Source: Hoeflea sp. (GTDB lineage: Bacteria; Pseudomonadota; Alphaproteobacteria; Rhizobiales; Rhizobiaceae). Taken from it: DNA of 64,000 bases. Location of the stretch: contig JAHRFE010000029.1 in assembly GCA_019084245.1 (NCBI GenBank), positions 1 to 64,000 of the forward strand. Reading direction: 5' to 3'. Made by a program: the position numbers and the translations under genes. Shown piece after piece: positions 43,195 through 51,857 of this stretch; within the stretch, counting starts at the first letter, position 1; each line of letters opens with the position of its first letter. The notes below the pieces were generated by a model. The model was not told the origin of the DNA and searched no databases. It saw only the letters and a program-made list of their open reading frames with translations.

Positions 43195-43376
43195 TACGAT
43201 GCAGAGTGAAACACTTGAGGATTCGTGTCAAGGCCCCGAACGCCACAGCGTCACGTCTGGAGTGCATTCGATTGCGAAATGGGGAAGGTTGAAGTCCGCT
43301 TGAGCGCGGGAAACATGAACCTGTCCCGCAAGTCCAGATGCGGGACAGTCCATGACTTGAATGCGGGAACTGCGGG

Positions 43377-43904
43377 TCAGCGTTTCACGGCTGCGATCTG
43401 GCCGATCACCTCGAAGGCTGATTTTCCCGAGGCCTCGCCGATTGCCTTGATTGTCGCGTCGGGGTTTGCGACCGTCAGGCCGTTGCCGCGGAGGACGCTG
43501 GTCAGGCCCTCCCCGTCATGGCCAAAGAGCGGTGCAATGTTTGCAAGCGCGCCGTTTTCAAAGGCTTCGAAAACCACACGCTGCGGTGATCCGCCGGCGT
43601 CCTGACCAGTCATGGCCGGCAGGGCGAAAGCCAGTCCGGCAACGAGCGACACCACGATGGCGACCAGCATTGGCGGCTTCTTGATGTAATTGAGAAGCGG
43701 ACGCCAGTTCTTCCAGACATGCAGGACGAAAGGGACGATCAGAACCATAGACAGCCATTCATGCATGCCGTGGAAGGCGAACGATCCCCAATGGAAGAAC
43801 AGCGCCACGCCCGAGACGAGCGAAACGAGAAAAAGGCCGGTGATGAAGGGGGTTGCATAGCGGTTGAGCAGGGTCGGCATTTCAATATCTTTCTGACGGT
43901 TCAA
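43377..43904 (-). CDS. DUF4405 membrane protein
   Basis: A 175-residue protein, starting at TTG 43904 behind GGGAGGATT; ATG 43880 is an alternative. Three hydrophobic segments at the N-terminus contain FHWGSFAFHGMHEWLSMVLIVPFVLHVWKNW, the histidine-rich pattern of DUF4405 (possible haem ligation as in small cytochrome b-like proteins). The C-terminal 70 residues are soluble and include GLTVANPDATIKAIGEASGKS, probably periplasmic or cytoplasmic. It has no operon partners. Role unknown. Confidence 0.75.
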   Translation of the reverse strand: MNRQKDIEMPTLLNRYATPFITGLFLVSLVSGVALFFHWGSFAFHGMHEWLSMVLIVPFVLHVWKNWRPLLNYIKKPPMLVAIVVSLVAGLAFALPAMTGQDAGGSPQRVVFEAFENGALANIAPLFGHDGEGLTSVLRGNGLTVANPDATIKAIGEASGKSAFEVIGQIAAVKR

Positions 43905-44045
43905 AAATCCTCCCGGCTTTCTGACTGAACCCGTTTTGCGGGCGCATCAACTTAACGATTGGTAATGTGATCGGGGCTCAACGGGCAGCGATCTCAAGGC
44001 TTTGCGTGGAGTTCCGAGGCGGCCGCACCAGGCCAGGCCGCCGCG

Positions 44046-44067
44046 ACCGGCCGACCCTACGGCCGGT
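44046..44067. terminator. GC-rich hairpin downstream of the DapA-family gene
   Basis: ACCGGCCG (44046-44053) and CGGCCGGT (44060-44067) form a perfect 8-bp stem with a 6-nt loop, about 100 bp after the end of the minus-strand gene at 44172. No T-run follows in either direction. The rest of the 267-bp gap (43905-44171) shows nothing. Confidence 0.3.
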
Positions 44068-44171
44068 TACGGGGCGGCTTGCAGTTGGGAACTTTTGCGC
44101 CTGTTCTGGCAGCAATCAGCCCGGACTCCGCTCGCGGATCCCGGGCTGGAAAGAGCATGATGGCGGATGTT

Positions 44172-45110
44172 TCAGCCCTGCGCCGACCACTCGGCGTACC
44201 AGGTCTTGAACAGCTGGTACTGGGTCTCGACATAGTTCTTCTGCGACGCCGAGAGCGCGTCGGTCTCGTAGAAGTGCAGGGTGTATTCCGCGTCGCCGTT
44301 GAGCACCATCAGGTGCTTGTAATAGAGCACGAGGTCCGCGCCCTCGTCGAACGAGGACAGCACACCCAGCGCCTCGTCGAGCTGTTTGGCGCGTGCGCGC
44401 GCCTTGGCGTCGCCAGCAGCCGCCTTTTTGCACAGCGAGACCAGATGCAGCACTTCCTTCGGAAGCGCATTGCCGATGCCGGTGATCGCGCCGGTGGCGC
44501 CGCAATTGACATAGCCGTGGAAGACATTGGTGTCGACGCCGACCATCAGGGTGATGCTGTCATCGGCGGATGTGATGTTCTCGGCCGCGTAGCGCAGGTC
44601 GGCCGCGCCGCCGAATTCCTTGAAGCCGATCAGGTTGGGGTGATCCTTGCGCAGCGCGAAGAACAGGTCGGCCCGGGTGGCGAACCCGTAATAGGGGCTG
44701 TTGTAGATCACCGACGGAAGCTCCGGGGCGACGGACAGGATCGCCTTGAAATGGGCGGCCTGGGCCGCAGCAGAGCTGCCGCGCGAGAGCACGCGCGGGA
44801 TCAGCATCAGGCCTTGCGCTCCAACTTCGGCGGCGTGAGCGGCGTGGGCGACAGCAGAGGCGCTGTTGATCGCGCCGGTTCCAACCATCGTTGGAACCCC
44901 GGCATCCACCAGCCGGGCAACGCCTTCCATGCGCTGCGCGTCGGAGAGCAGCGGCCAGTCGCCCATCGAGCCGCAATAGACCACACCGGACATCCCGGCA
45001 TCGACCAGTTGCTTGCCCTTGCGCACCATCGCATCGAAATCCGGCGTCCGGTCGGGCTTGCACGGGGTCATGAGTGCGGGAATGCAGCCTTTGAAAATGG
45101 TGTCGTCCAT
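44172..45110 (-). CDS. DapA/N-acetylneuraminate-lyase family protein (possibly pyrroline-hydroxy-carboxylate deaminase-like)
   Basis: A 312-residue class I Schiff-base enzyme. Lys164 (IGFKEFGG) should form the imine with the substrate keto group and Tyr136 (VIYNSPYYG) acts as proton relay. The GSMGDWPLL loop replaces the GTTGE loop of true dihydrodipicolinate synthase, so lysine biosynthesis is unlikely. The sequence reminds me of the LhpC-type deaminase of hydroxyproline breakdown, but that is from memory. It follows the dctM of TRAP 5 by 32 bases and probably acts on what that system imports. Other hydroxyproline genes are absent. Confidence 0.8.
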   Translation of the reverse strand: MDDTIFKGCIPALMTPCKPDRTPDFDAMVRKGKQLVDAGMSGVVYCGSMGDWPLLSDAQRMEGVARLVDAGVPTMVGTGAINSASAVAHAAHAAEVGAQGLMLIPRVLSRGSSAAAQAAHFKAILSVAPELPSVIYNSPYYGFATRADLFFALRKDHPNLIGFKEFGGAADLRYAAENITSADDSITLMVGVDTNVFHGYVNCGATGAITGIGNALPKEVLHLVSLCKKAAAGDAKARARAKQLDEALGVLSSFDEGADLVLYYKHLMVLNGDAEYTLHFYETDALSASQKNYVETQYQLFKTWYAEWSAQG

Positions 45111-45142
45111 CGGGTTAGTCCTTTGTTGTCAGTGAAGAGGTT

Positions 45143-46453
45143 TTAGAATCCGACGATCTGCGAGGGAAGCCATGTCGCCAGCACCGGAAACAGCGCCACC
45201 GCCAGCAGCGTCGCGATCTGCAGCCCGATGAAGGGCACGACCCCGCGGCACATCTGGCCATAGGTCATGTCCGGCGGCGCGATGGACTTGAGATAGAAGA
45301 TCGACGAGGCCATCGGCGGCGTCAAGTAGCTCGTCTGGATGACGATGATCATCATGGTGCCGAACCAGACCGGATCGATCCCGGCAGACCGGATGAAGGG
45401 CGTGAACAGCGGCACCGCGATCAGCACATTTGCGGTCCAGTCAAGCACGAAGCCCAGAAGCAGCACGATCACCAGAAAGAAGATGATCATGCCGGTGTCG
45501 CCAAAGCCTGCTGCGTCGATGAACGAACGGATCATGCGCGAGCCGCCATTGGCCGCAAAGGTTCCCATGAACATGGTGCCTGCGGCAACGATCAACAGGA
45601 TCATCGCCGAAATCCGGACCGTGATCCGGAGCGATTCAAACAGCATGCCGAGATTGAAGCGGCCATAGAAGATGCTCAGGAGCGTCGCGCCGACGGCGCC
45701 CACTGACGCTGCTTCCGTGGGCGAGGCAATGCCCGCGAGCAATGATCCCAGCACCGCGAAAATGAGCAGGCAGATCGGTAGAAGCGAAGTGAATGTCAGC
45801 CACAGCTTCTCCGCGAGCGGCATTTCTGGCTCACTATCTTGAGCGAGCGGTCGCGGCGGCGAGAGAACCCCCTGGATGATCAGATAGACGATGAACAGGC
45901 CGACCATCAGCAATCCCGGCAACATCATGCCGGCCAGAAGCTCGCCCACCGACATCTGCGCCAGGGAGGCATACATCACCGCAATGACCGAGGGCGGGAT
46001 CATCGTTCCGAGCGAGCCGCCGGCGCAGATGGTCCCGGCAATCTGGTTGTTGGGATAGCCGCCGCGCTTCATCGCGGGAATCGCCATCATCCCGATCATC
46101 ACCTCGACCGCGCCCACCACCCCGGCGGCAGCGGCGAAGATCGCGCCCATCGCAATGGTGGCGACCGCCAGGCCGCCGGGCAGCCGCCTGAGCCATATCT
46201 GCATGACGAGGAACAGGCGCTCGGCAATGCCGGAGCGTTCCAGAATGGCGCCCATCAGCACAAACATCGGAATGGCGGCGAGAATGAAATTCGTCGATGC
46301 CGAATAGAACGCGCCGTAGAGCTGGGCAAAGGCATTCGGGCCGAATTTGGCAAGGCCCGCGGCGGCCGAGACGATGGCGAGCGAAAACGCGATCGGGATG
46401 CCGGTGAGCACAAGCACGAACAATGCGGGAAACATCAAAGCGGCAATGGTCAT
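45143..46453 (-). CDS. dctM: TRAP transporter 5, large permease subunit (DctM)
   Basis: A 436-residue membrane protein with standard DctM motifs: WLRRLPGGLAVATIAMGAIFAAAAG, GTICAGGSLGTMIPPSVIAVMYA, GIASPTEAASVGAVGA and QTSYLTPPMASSIFYLKS. The gene follows dctQ by three bases and is followed by the DapA-family gene. It carries the compound delivered by the binding protein at 46991. Confidence 0.93.
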   Translation of the reverse strand: MTIAALMFPALFVLVLTGIPIAFSLAIVSAAAGLAKFGPNAFAQLYGAFYSASTNFILAAIPMFVLMGAILERSGIAERLFLVMQIWLRRLPGGLAVATIAMGAIFAAAAGVVGAVEVMIGMMAIPAMKRGGYPNNQIAGTICAGGSLGTMIPPSVIAVMYASLAQMSVGELLAGMMLPGLLMVGLFIVYLIIQGVLSPPRPLAQDSEPEMPLAEKLWLTFTSLLPICLLIFAVLGSLLAGIASPTEAASVGAVGATLLSIFYGRFNLGMLFESLRITVRISAMILLIVAAGTMFMGTFAANGGSRMIRSFIDAAGFGDTGMIIFFLVIVLLLGFVLDWTANVLIAVPLFTPFIRSAGIDPVWFGTMMIIVIQTSYLTPPMASSIFYLKSIAPPDMTYGQMCRGVVPFIGLQIATLLAVALFPVLATWLPSQIVGF

Positions 46454-46456
46454 GGC

Positions 46457-46972
46457 TCAGGCTTCCAGTTTGAACGGCTGGTCGTCCTGGCCACGGAACA
46501 CCCGCAGACCGTGGACAAGCTGTTGCAGGGTCAACGCTATCAGCCCTATGGCGAGGATCGAGAAAAACGGCCAAACCATTGGCGCCCAGGGACTGACCGT
46601 CTCGACTTCGGAGGTTGTCCAGGCCCGCCAGGCCCGCTCGACCGCGAATTTCGACAGGGCCGCGAACATCGGCGTCAGCAGGAAGACGAAGACGAAGCCT
46701 TCGAGCCGGCGCCGGAAGCCGACCGGCATTTTCTGGGCCAGGAAGTCGATGCGCACATGGGCGTCTTCATGCAGGGCATAGGCGGCGCCGAGGACGAACA
46801 GCGAGCCGGTGGCCATGTAGGAGATGTCGAAGGCCCACATGGTTGGCGCGCCGAAAGCATAGCGCGCCACCACTTCGTAAATCATCGCGATGACAAGAAC
46901 CACCGTCACGATCTGGGCGATCCAAAACAGCAGACGGGAGAATGCGTCGACGAGTTTGAACAGCTTGGTCAT
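46457..46972 (-). CDS. dctQ: TRAP transporter 5, small permease subunit (DctQ)
   Basis: A 171-residue membrane protein with four segments; VVARYAFGAPTMWAFDISYMATG and ALHEDAHVRIDFLAQKM are the DctQ hallmarks. It lies 18 bases after dctP and 3 bases before dctM. Unlike the other TRAP operons here there is no room for an intercistronic hairpin. Confidence 0.91.
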   Translation of the reverse strand: MTKLFKLVDAFSRLLFWIAQIVTVVLVIAMIYEVVARYAFGAPTMWAFDISYMATGSLFVLGAAYALHEDAHVRIDFLAQKMPVGFRRRLEGFVFVFLLTPMFAALSKFAVERAWRAWTTSEVETVSPWAPMVWPFFSILAIGLIALTLQQLVHGLRVFRGQDDQPFKLEA

Positions 46973-46990
46973 GACGGTGGTGAGCCCCTA

Positions 46991-48052
46991 TCAGTCCTGG
47001 TTGCGAACCAGGTAGCTGCTTTCCGCGGACCACAGGTCCTTGAAGGCGGTGTAGTCGGCGAGAACTTCAGCCATCTCCGGCTTGCCGTCGGCCTTCTGCG
47101 CCTCGGCGGTCTTGCCGATCCAGTCAACGCCCGCGTCAGAGAGCTGCTTGATGAACTCAGGCGACAGCGTGATCACCTCGTTGGGGCCCTTGCGGTAGCT
47201 GTCCATGGCGACAACGTCTTCCCCGTAGAAATGCACCAGCGCCTGCATGGTGGTCAATTCCGCGGCCTTCTCGATCAGCGGCTTCAGGTCGTCGGGCAGC
47301 GCATCCCAGGTTTCCTGCTTGAGCACGACTTCCCACAGGAAGGTCGGCTGGTGCACGCCCGGCACGATGATGTATTTCGCCGCTTCATGAAAGCCTTCGG
47401 GCATGTTGGCCGACGGCGGACCCCATTCGATCAGATCGACGCCCTTGCGCTGCAGCAGCGTGTAGATTTCGCCGGGCGGAACGACGGTCGGAACCGCGCC
47501 GAAATATTCTTCCATCACCTTGGCCCACGGACCGGAGGTGCGGTACTTCATGCCCTTGAGATCCTCGGCCTTGGTGATCGGCACGTTCGAATGCGCCATC
47601 ACTTCCGACGAACCGATGCCGACGATCAGGTTCTTGAAACCTTCCTTGGCGCGCAGTTCGCTCAGCTTGTCCTTGCCGCCCTTCTCGTAGATCCAGGTCG
47701 TGAAGGCCTCGGGGCCCATGCCGCCGGGAAAGCCCGCGAAAATGGCGTTGAGCGGATCCTGGTTGACGAGATAGCTCGGCGTGGAATGTCCTGCCTGGAC
47801 AATGCCGTCGCGTACACCGTCATAGACCTGCAATGCGGGCACCAGCACACCTGCGCCGAAAGGCTCGATGAGCACGCGGCCACTGGTCAGAACGTCGACA
47901 TTGTCCGCGAAACGTTCAAGAAAATTGACATAGAAGGGAGAGCCTTCCGGAACCGATGTCGGCACCTGCCACGTTACTTCCTGGGCTGATGCAGGCAATG
48001 CCGCGACAGACAGCATTGAGACCAGCGCCCACTTCCTGAATTTTTGAAACAT
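46991..48052 (-). CDS. dctP: TRAP transporter 5, substrate-binding protein (DctP family)
   Basis: A 353-residue protein starting at ATG 48052 with AGAGGG upstream. Signal peptide MFQKFRKWALVSMLSVAALP, cleavage after ASAQ. It is closer to the TakP-like branch than to C4-dicarboxylate proteins: TWQVPTSVPEGSPFYVNFLERFADNV, DLKGMKYRTSGPWAKVM with the ligand arginine, and GVDLIEWGPPSANMPEGF. It heads the operon dctP-dctQ-dctM-dapA-like. The promoter region upstream carries a TGTCGACA palindrome. Confidence 0.92.
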   Translation of the reverse strand: MFQKFRKWALVSMLSVAALPASAQEVTWQVPTSVPEGSPFYVNFLERFADNVDVLTSGRVLIEPFGAGVLVPALQVYDGVRDGIVQAGHSTPSYLVNQDPLNAIFAGFPGGMGPEAFTTWIYEKGGKDKLSELRAKEGFKNLIVGIGSSEVMAHSNVPITKAEDLKGMKYRTSGPWAKVMEEYFGAVPTVVPPGEIYTLLQRKGVDLIEWGPPSANMPEGFHEAAKYIIVPGVHQPTFLWEVVLKQETWDALPDDLKPLIEKAAELTTMQALVHFYGEDVVAMDSYRKGPNEVITLSPEFIKQLSDAGVDWIGKTAEAQKADGKPEMAEVLADYTAFKDLWSAESSYLVRNQD

Positions 48053-48192
48053 AGAACCCTCTGTGATCTGGCCGCGCAGCAACGCGGACGGTTGATGGTG
48101 TTCTGACCGGCGGACGGTCGCGCCCTTGCGGCCGAGCCCCCGTGCCCGCCTCTCTGTGGAGACGCAAAAACCATATCGTATTGTATTTTTGT

Positions 48193-48200
48193 TGTCGACA
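48193..48200. promoter_or_regulatory. GntR-type palindrome and promoter upstream of TRAP 5
   Basis: TGTCGACA (48193-48200) is a perfect palindrome about 140 bp upstream of dctP. On the minus strand TCGACA and TATGGT are 17 bp apart and could be -35 and -10, so the palindrome overlaps the -35 box. The GntR gene just upstream (48286) is the natural repressor. Confidence 0.4.
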
Positions 48201-48285
48201 TAAAATATGTGGGCGAGATTCTGCCTGCCACAGCCGCCCCACACATGGGTCGGGAAGCCACAGAGGACCTGCCCTGTCTTCCTTG

Positions 48286-49008
48286 TCAGAGGGGTATGTT
48301 GGCGTTCACGCGATGGTCCGCGGTGATGCTGGCCTGGATCTGCTTGACGATCTGCTGGGCATGGGCATGGGCGATGCGGTCCGCAGTATCGATGTCCCCC
48401 CGTTCAATGGCCGCCACCATGTCCTCATGCTCCTGAAGGTAGATCCGCGGCAGCTTGTCATTGTAGGAGGAATAGTAGAGCCGGAGCAGCCGCCTGCCCT
48501 CGTCCAGCAGTCTCTCGAAAAGCTCGGTGTAATAGCGGTTGTTGCCGGCGCGCGCGATCTCGGCATGAAAATTCCGGTTGACCTCGATCATCTCCGGCAC
48601 GTCCCTGGCCTCCACCGCCTCTGCATAGTGATCCTGAAGCGCGCGAATCCGGACGAGATCGGCCGCGGTGCGGTTGGCGGCGGCAAGACGGGTGGTCACC
48701 CGGTACATCAGCGACAGCGCGTCGAAGAACTGCGACAGATTGGGAAAGTCGATCGGCGCCACGATGGTGAAGCGGTTGGGAAGGGTGACGACCAGGCCCT
48801 CGCCCGCAAGCTTGACCATCGCCTCGCGGATGGGCGTGCGCGAGATGCCGAAGCGCTCCGAGAGCCTGACCTCGTCGATCGGGCTGCCTGGCGCGAGCGT
48901 CAGGTCGAGGATCTCGTGCTTGATCGTGTCGTACACCGCGCCCACGCCCTTGCCGCGCTTGCGCTTTGTGCCGGGAAGATGATCCGGTGCATACTCTTCA
49001 ACGCTCAT
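48286..49008 (-). CDS. GntR-family transcriptional regulator (FCD subfamily)
   Basis: A 240-residue regulator starting at ATG 49008 with GGAGAGAC upstream; a longer frame has no site. Winged helix at about residues 24-88 (AVYDTIKHEILDLTLAPGSPIDEVRLSERFGISRTPIREAMVKL) and a C-terminal FCD domain (FHAEIARAGNNRYY; EHEDMVAAIERGD). It lies between the TRAP 5 operon and the divergent beta-mannosidase gene, so it may control both. Confidence 0.9.
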   Translation of the reverse strand: MSVEEYAPDHLPGTKRKRGKGVGAVYDTIKHEILDLTLAPGSPIDEVRLSERFGISRTPIREAMVKLAGEGLVVTLPNRFTIVAPIDFPNLSQFFDALSLMYRVTTRLAAANRTAADLVRIRALQDHYAEAVEARDVPEMIEVNRNFHAEIARAGNNRYYTELFERLLDEGRRLLRLYYSSYNDKLPRIYLQEHEDMVAAIERGDIDTADRIAHAHAQQIVKQIQASITADHRVNANIPL

Positions 49009-49195
49009 CGGGTCTCTCCAATCATTCGCGCGACCAGGACGAGCACTACAGAAATGCATCCGCAAAGACAATTCGCCAAGGCTCGCGCGCCGGGCTCCAT
49101 TCGCCGGCTGACGGCAAAACTGCCGGGCTTGTCTTTCTCATCGCGGGCAAACATGGCATTTACCGCACCTGCCCTTCATCCGCCGGAGCCGCACC

Positions 49196-51619
49196 ATGAC
49201 ATTTCAGCCAGATTCCACCGCCACGACTCTGGAGCTGTCGCAAGGCTGGACCGTGACCAATGGCGAGCACAGTGTGGCGCTCGCCGTGCCGGGCGACGTT
49301 CATTCGGCCCTGCTCGAGGCGGGCATCATCACCGATCCCTACTGGCGCGACACCGAGGTTTCGCTCGACTGGGTCCATCAAGGCGAATGGACCGCAACCA
49401 GATACTTCGATTTCGCGGATACCGGCGGCTTCTGGACCCTCTCCTTCGACGGCATCGACTGCGTGGCCGAAATCCGGCTGAACGGCCATATGCTGGGCCG
49501 CGTCGACAACCGTTTCCTGCGGCAGGATTTCGAGGTGGGCGAAAAACTGCTGACCGGCGAGAACCGTCTTGAGGTCCGCTTCCTGTCCAATTCCACGGAG
49601 GCCGCCGCCAGGGCCGCCGCTTCGCCCTATCCGGTTCCCTATACCAAGGACAACAACCGCATCCCGCACTACAATTTCCTGCGCAAGACCCATTGCGACG
49701 CCGGCTGGGACTGGAACATCGCGCTTTCGCCGCTCGGGCTTTGCGGGCCGGTGACGCTGAGGCGCTGCGAGGTGGCGCGGCTCGATGACGTCATGATCCG
49801 CCAGGTGCATCGGGACGGCAAGGTCACGCTTGAACTTGACCTGCATTACACCGCCTTTGCGCCCGGCGAGATCGAGATCGGGGCGCGGTGCGGCGGCCAA
49901 TCGGCCGATGACACCGTTCAGGTCTGGCCCGGCGAGGGCACGGCGCGGCTGTCCCTGACGATCGAAAATCCCGAGCTGTGGTGGCCGGCGGGGCATGGAT
50001 CCCAATCGATGTACGATCTCGAGCTTCGGCTGGGACAGGACATGGTCACCCGCCGCATCGGGCTCAGAACGGTCGAGCTTGTGACCGATGCGGACGAGGT
50101 CGGCGCCCGGTTCGCCTTCCGCGTCAACGGGCGCGAGATCTTCATGCGCGGCGCCAACTGGATTCCCGCCGACGCACTTCCGGCGCGGGCGACGCAGGAG
50201 GTCGTGCGCGACCGGCTCATCTCCGCGGTCGAGGCCAACATGAACATGATCCGCGTCTGGGGCGGCGGCCAATACGAGCCGGACTGGTTTTACGAGCTGT
50301 GCTCCGAACTCGGGCTGATGGTCTGGCAGGACTTCATGTTCTCCTGCAGCCTCTACCCGGCCCATGATCACGCCTGGCTCGGCGGCGTCAGGCGCGAGGT
50401 CCGCCAGCAGATCCGGCGGCTGTCGGGCCATCCCTGCCTGGCGTTGTGGTGCGGCGACAACGAGGTGATCGGGGCGCTGACCTGGTATCCCGAGGCCCGC
50501 GCCAACCGCGACCGCTATCTCGCCGTCTATGCACGGCTCAACGCGAGCCTCGAGGAAGCGGTGGCGGAGGAAAAGCCGGATGTCGCCTTCTGGCCGTCAT
50601 CGCCATCGGTCGGGCCGCTCGATTTCGGTGACGGCTGGCATGACGACAGCTCGGGCGACATGCATTTCTGGGACGTGTGGCATTCGTCCAAGGATTTCGA
50701 GCACTATCGCAGCGTGAGGCCGCGCTTCTGCTCGGAGTTCGGCTTCCAGTCGTTTCCCTCGAACCGGATCATCGCAAGCTTCACCGAGCCGGAAGACCGC
50801 AACGTGTCGTCATCCGTCATGGACGTGCACCAGCGCAATCATGGCGGCAACAGCCGCATCGTCGAGACGCTGGCGCGTTATTTCCGCTTCCCCGAGAAGT
50901 TCGAGGACATGACCTGGCTTTCCCAAGTCAGCCAGGCGCTGGCGATGAAGACCGCGATCGAGTTCTGGCGCTCGGCCAAGCCACGCTGCATGGGCACGCT
51001 GTACTGGCAGCTCAACGATACCTGGCCGGTGGCGAGCTGGGCGTCGCTGGAGTATGGCGGCGGCTGGAAACTGATGCACTACATGGCGCGCAGGTTCCAG
51101 GCGCCGGTGCTGGTGACCGCACAGCCCGACGCCGCGACCGGCGACATCGTTCTGTGGGCGGTCAATGACACGAACCAGGCGGTTTCGCTCACGATCAAGG
51201 CGCGGCGCGTGGCCACCGGTGGCAGCGTCAGCGCGTGCGGAACCTGGTCGTGCCTTTGCCCGACCGACCGCGCCGTCGAGGTGGCCCGCCTGCCGGCCAC
51301 ACAATTCGCCGCGGACGAATTCCTGCATTTTGACTGGCGCGACAGCGAGGGAAGCCTGACCGGCGAGAACGACTACCTGCCGCGCCGGCCGAAGCACTAC
51401 CGTTTCGCAACGCCGCGGATCGAGGTCGAGGAGATCGAACGCGGGATCATACTTACCAGCGACAAGCCGGCGCTCTATGTCACCCATGATCACGGCGGCT
51501 CGGATGTCTGGTCGGACAATGGATTCACGCTGCTTCCGGGCGTCCCCAAGGTCCTGACGCTCAGCCGCGCCCGCGGCGGTGTGGCGGGTGACCGGAGCAT
51601 CCGGTTTCTTGAGAGTTGA
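49196..51619 (+). CDS. Beta-mannosidase (glycoside hydrolase family 2)
   Basis: An 807-residue GH2 enzyme. The N-terminal jelly-roll starts with LSQGWTVTN and WTATRYFDF; an immunoglobulin-like domain follows; then comes the TIM barrel with RGANWIPADALPAR and MIRVWGGGQYE. The catalytic acid/base is Glu423 (WCGDNEVIG) and the nucleophile Glu514 (CSEFGFQSFPS). No signal peptide is seen, so it should act on imported manno-oligosaccharides in the cytoplasm. It is divergent from the GntR gene; no sugar transporter is adjacent, which is odd. RBS CGGAG precedes ATG 49196. Confidence 0.93.
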   Translation: MTFQPDSTATTLELSQGWTVTNGEHSVALAVPGDVHSALLEAGIITDPYWRDTEVSLDWVHQGEWTATRYFDFADTGGFWTLSFDGIDCVAEIRLNGHMLGRVDNRFLRQDFEVGEKLLTGENRLEVRFLSNSTEAAARAAASPYPVPYTKDNNRIPHYNFLRKTHCDAGWDWNIALSPLGLCGPVTLRRCEVARLDDVMIRQVHRDGKVTLELDLHYTAFAPGEIEIGARCGGQSADDTVQVWPGEGTARLSLTIENPELWWPAGHGSQSMYDLELRLGQDMVTRRIGLRTVELVTDADEVGARFAFRVNGREIFMRGANWIPADALPARATQEVVRDRLISAVEANMNMIRVWGGGQYEPDWFYELCSELGLMVWQDFMFSCSLYPAHDHAWLGGVRREVRQQIRRLSGHPCLALWCGDNEVIGALTWYPEARANRDRYLAVYARLNASLEEAVAEEKPDVAFWPSSPSVGPLDFGDGWHDDSSGDMHFWDVWHSSKDFEHYRSVRPRFCSEFGFQSFPSNRIIASFTEPEDRNVSSSVMDVHQRNHGGNSRIVETLARYFRFPEKFEDMTWLSQVSQALAMKTAIEFWRSAKPRCMGTLYWQLNDTWPVASWASLEYGGGWKLMHYMARRFQAPVLVTAQPDAATGDIVLWAVNDTNQAVSLTIKARRVATGGSVSACGTWSCLCPTDRAVEVARLPATQFAADEFLHFDWRDSEGSLTGENDYLPRRPKHYRFATPRIEVEEIERGIILTSDKPALYVTHDHGGSDVWSDNGFTLLPGVPKVLTLSRARGGVAGDRSIRFLES

Positions 51620-51857
51620 CGCCGGCCTGGCGTGACAGACGGCGCCGCCTCAGGGATCTGGGGATAATCAGCGATGCGGCAAAATGGGCCTGCAGGAGAA
51701 GGCCTCGGGCGGCTTTGCGGCCAGCCATTTAACCGCTATACCAGCACCCGACAATCATTCCCCGGAGGCGGATAAGCTGCCCAAACCGGCCGGATCGGGC
51801 GCTGCGGCTGGCCTTTTTGGCGAGCTGCGCATGTAAAACACGAAGAAAGTTGCGAAA

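Noticed and set aside
45839..47989. A 716-codon plus-strand open frame
   Set aside because: Antisense to the TRAP 5 genes; composition rich in His, Arg and Asp with no recognisable fold.
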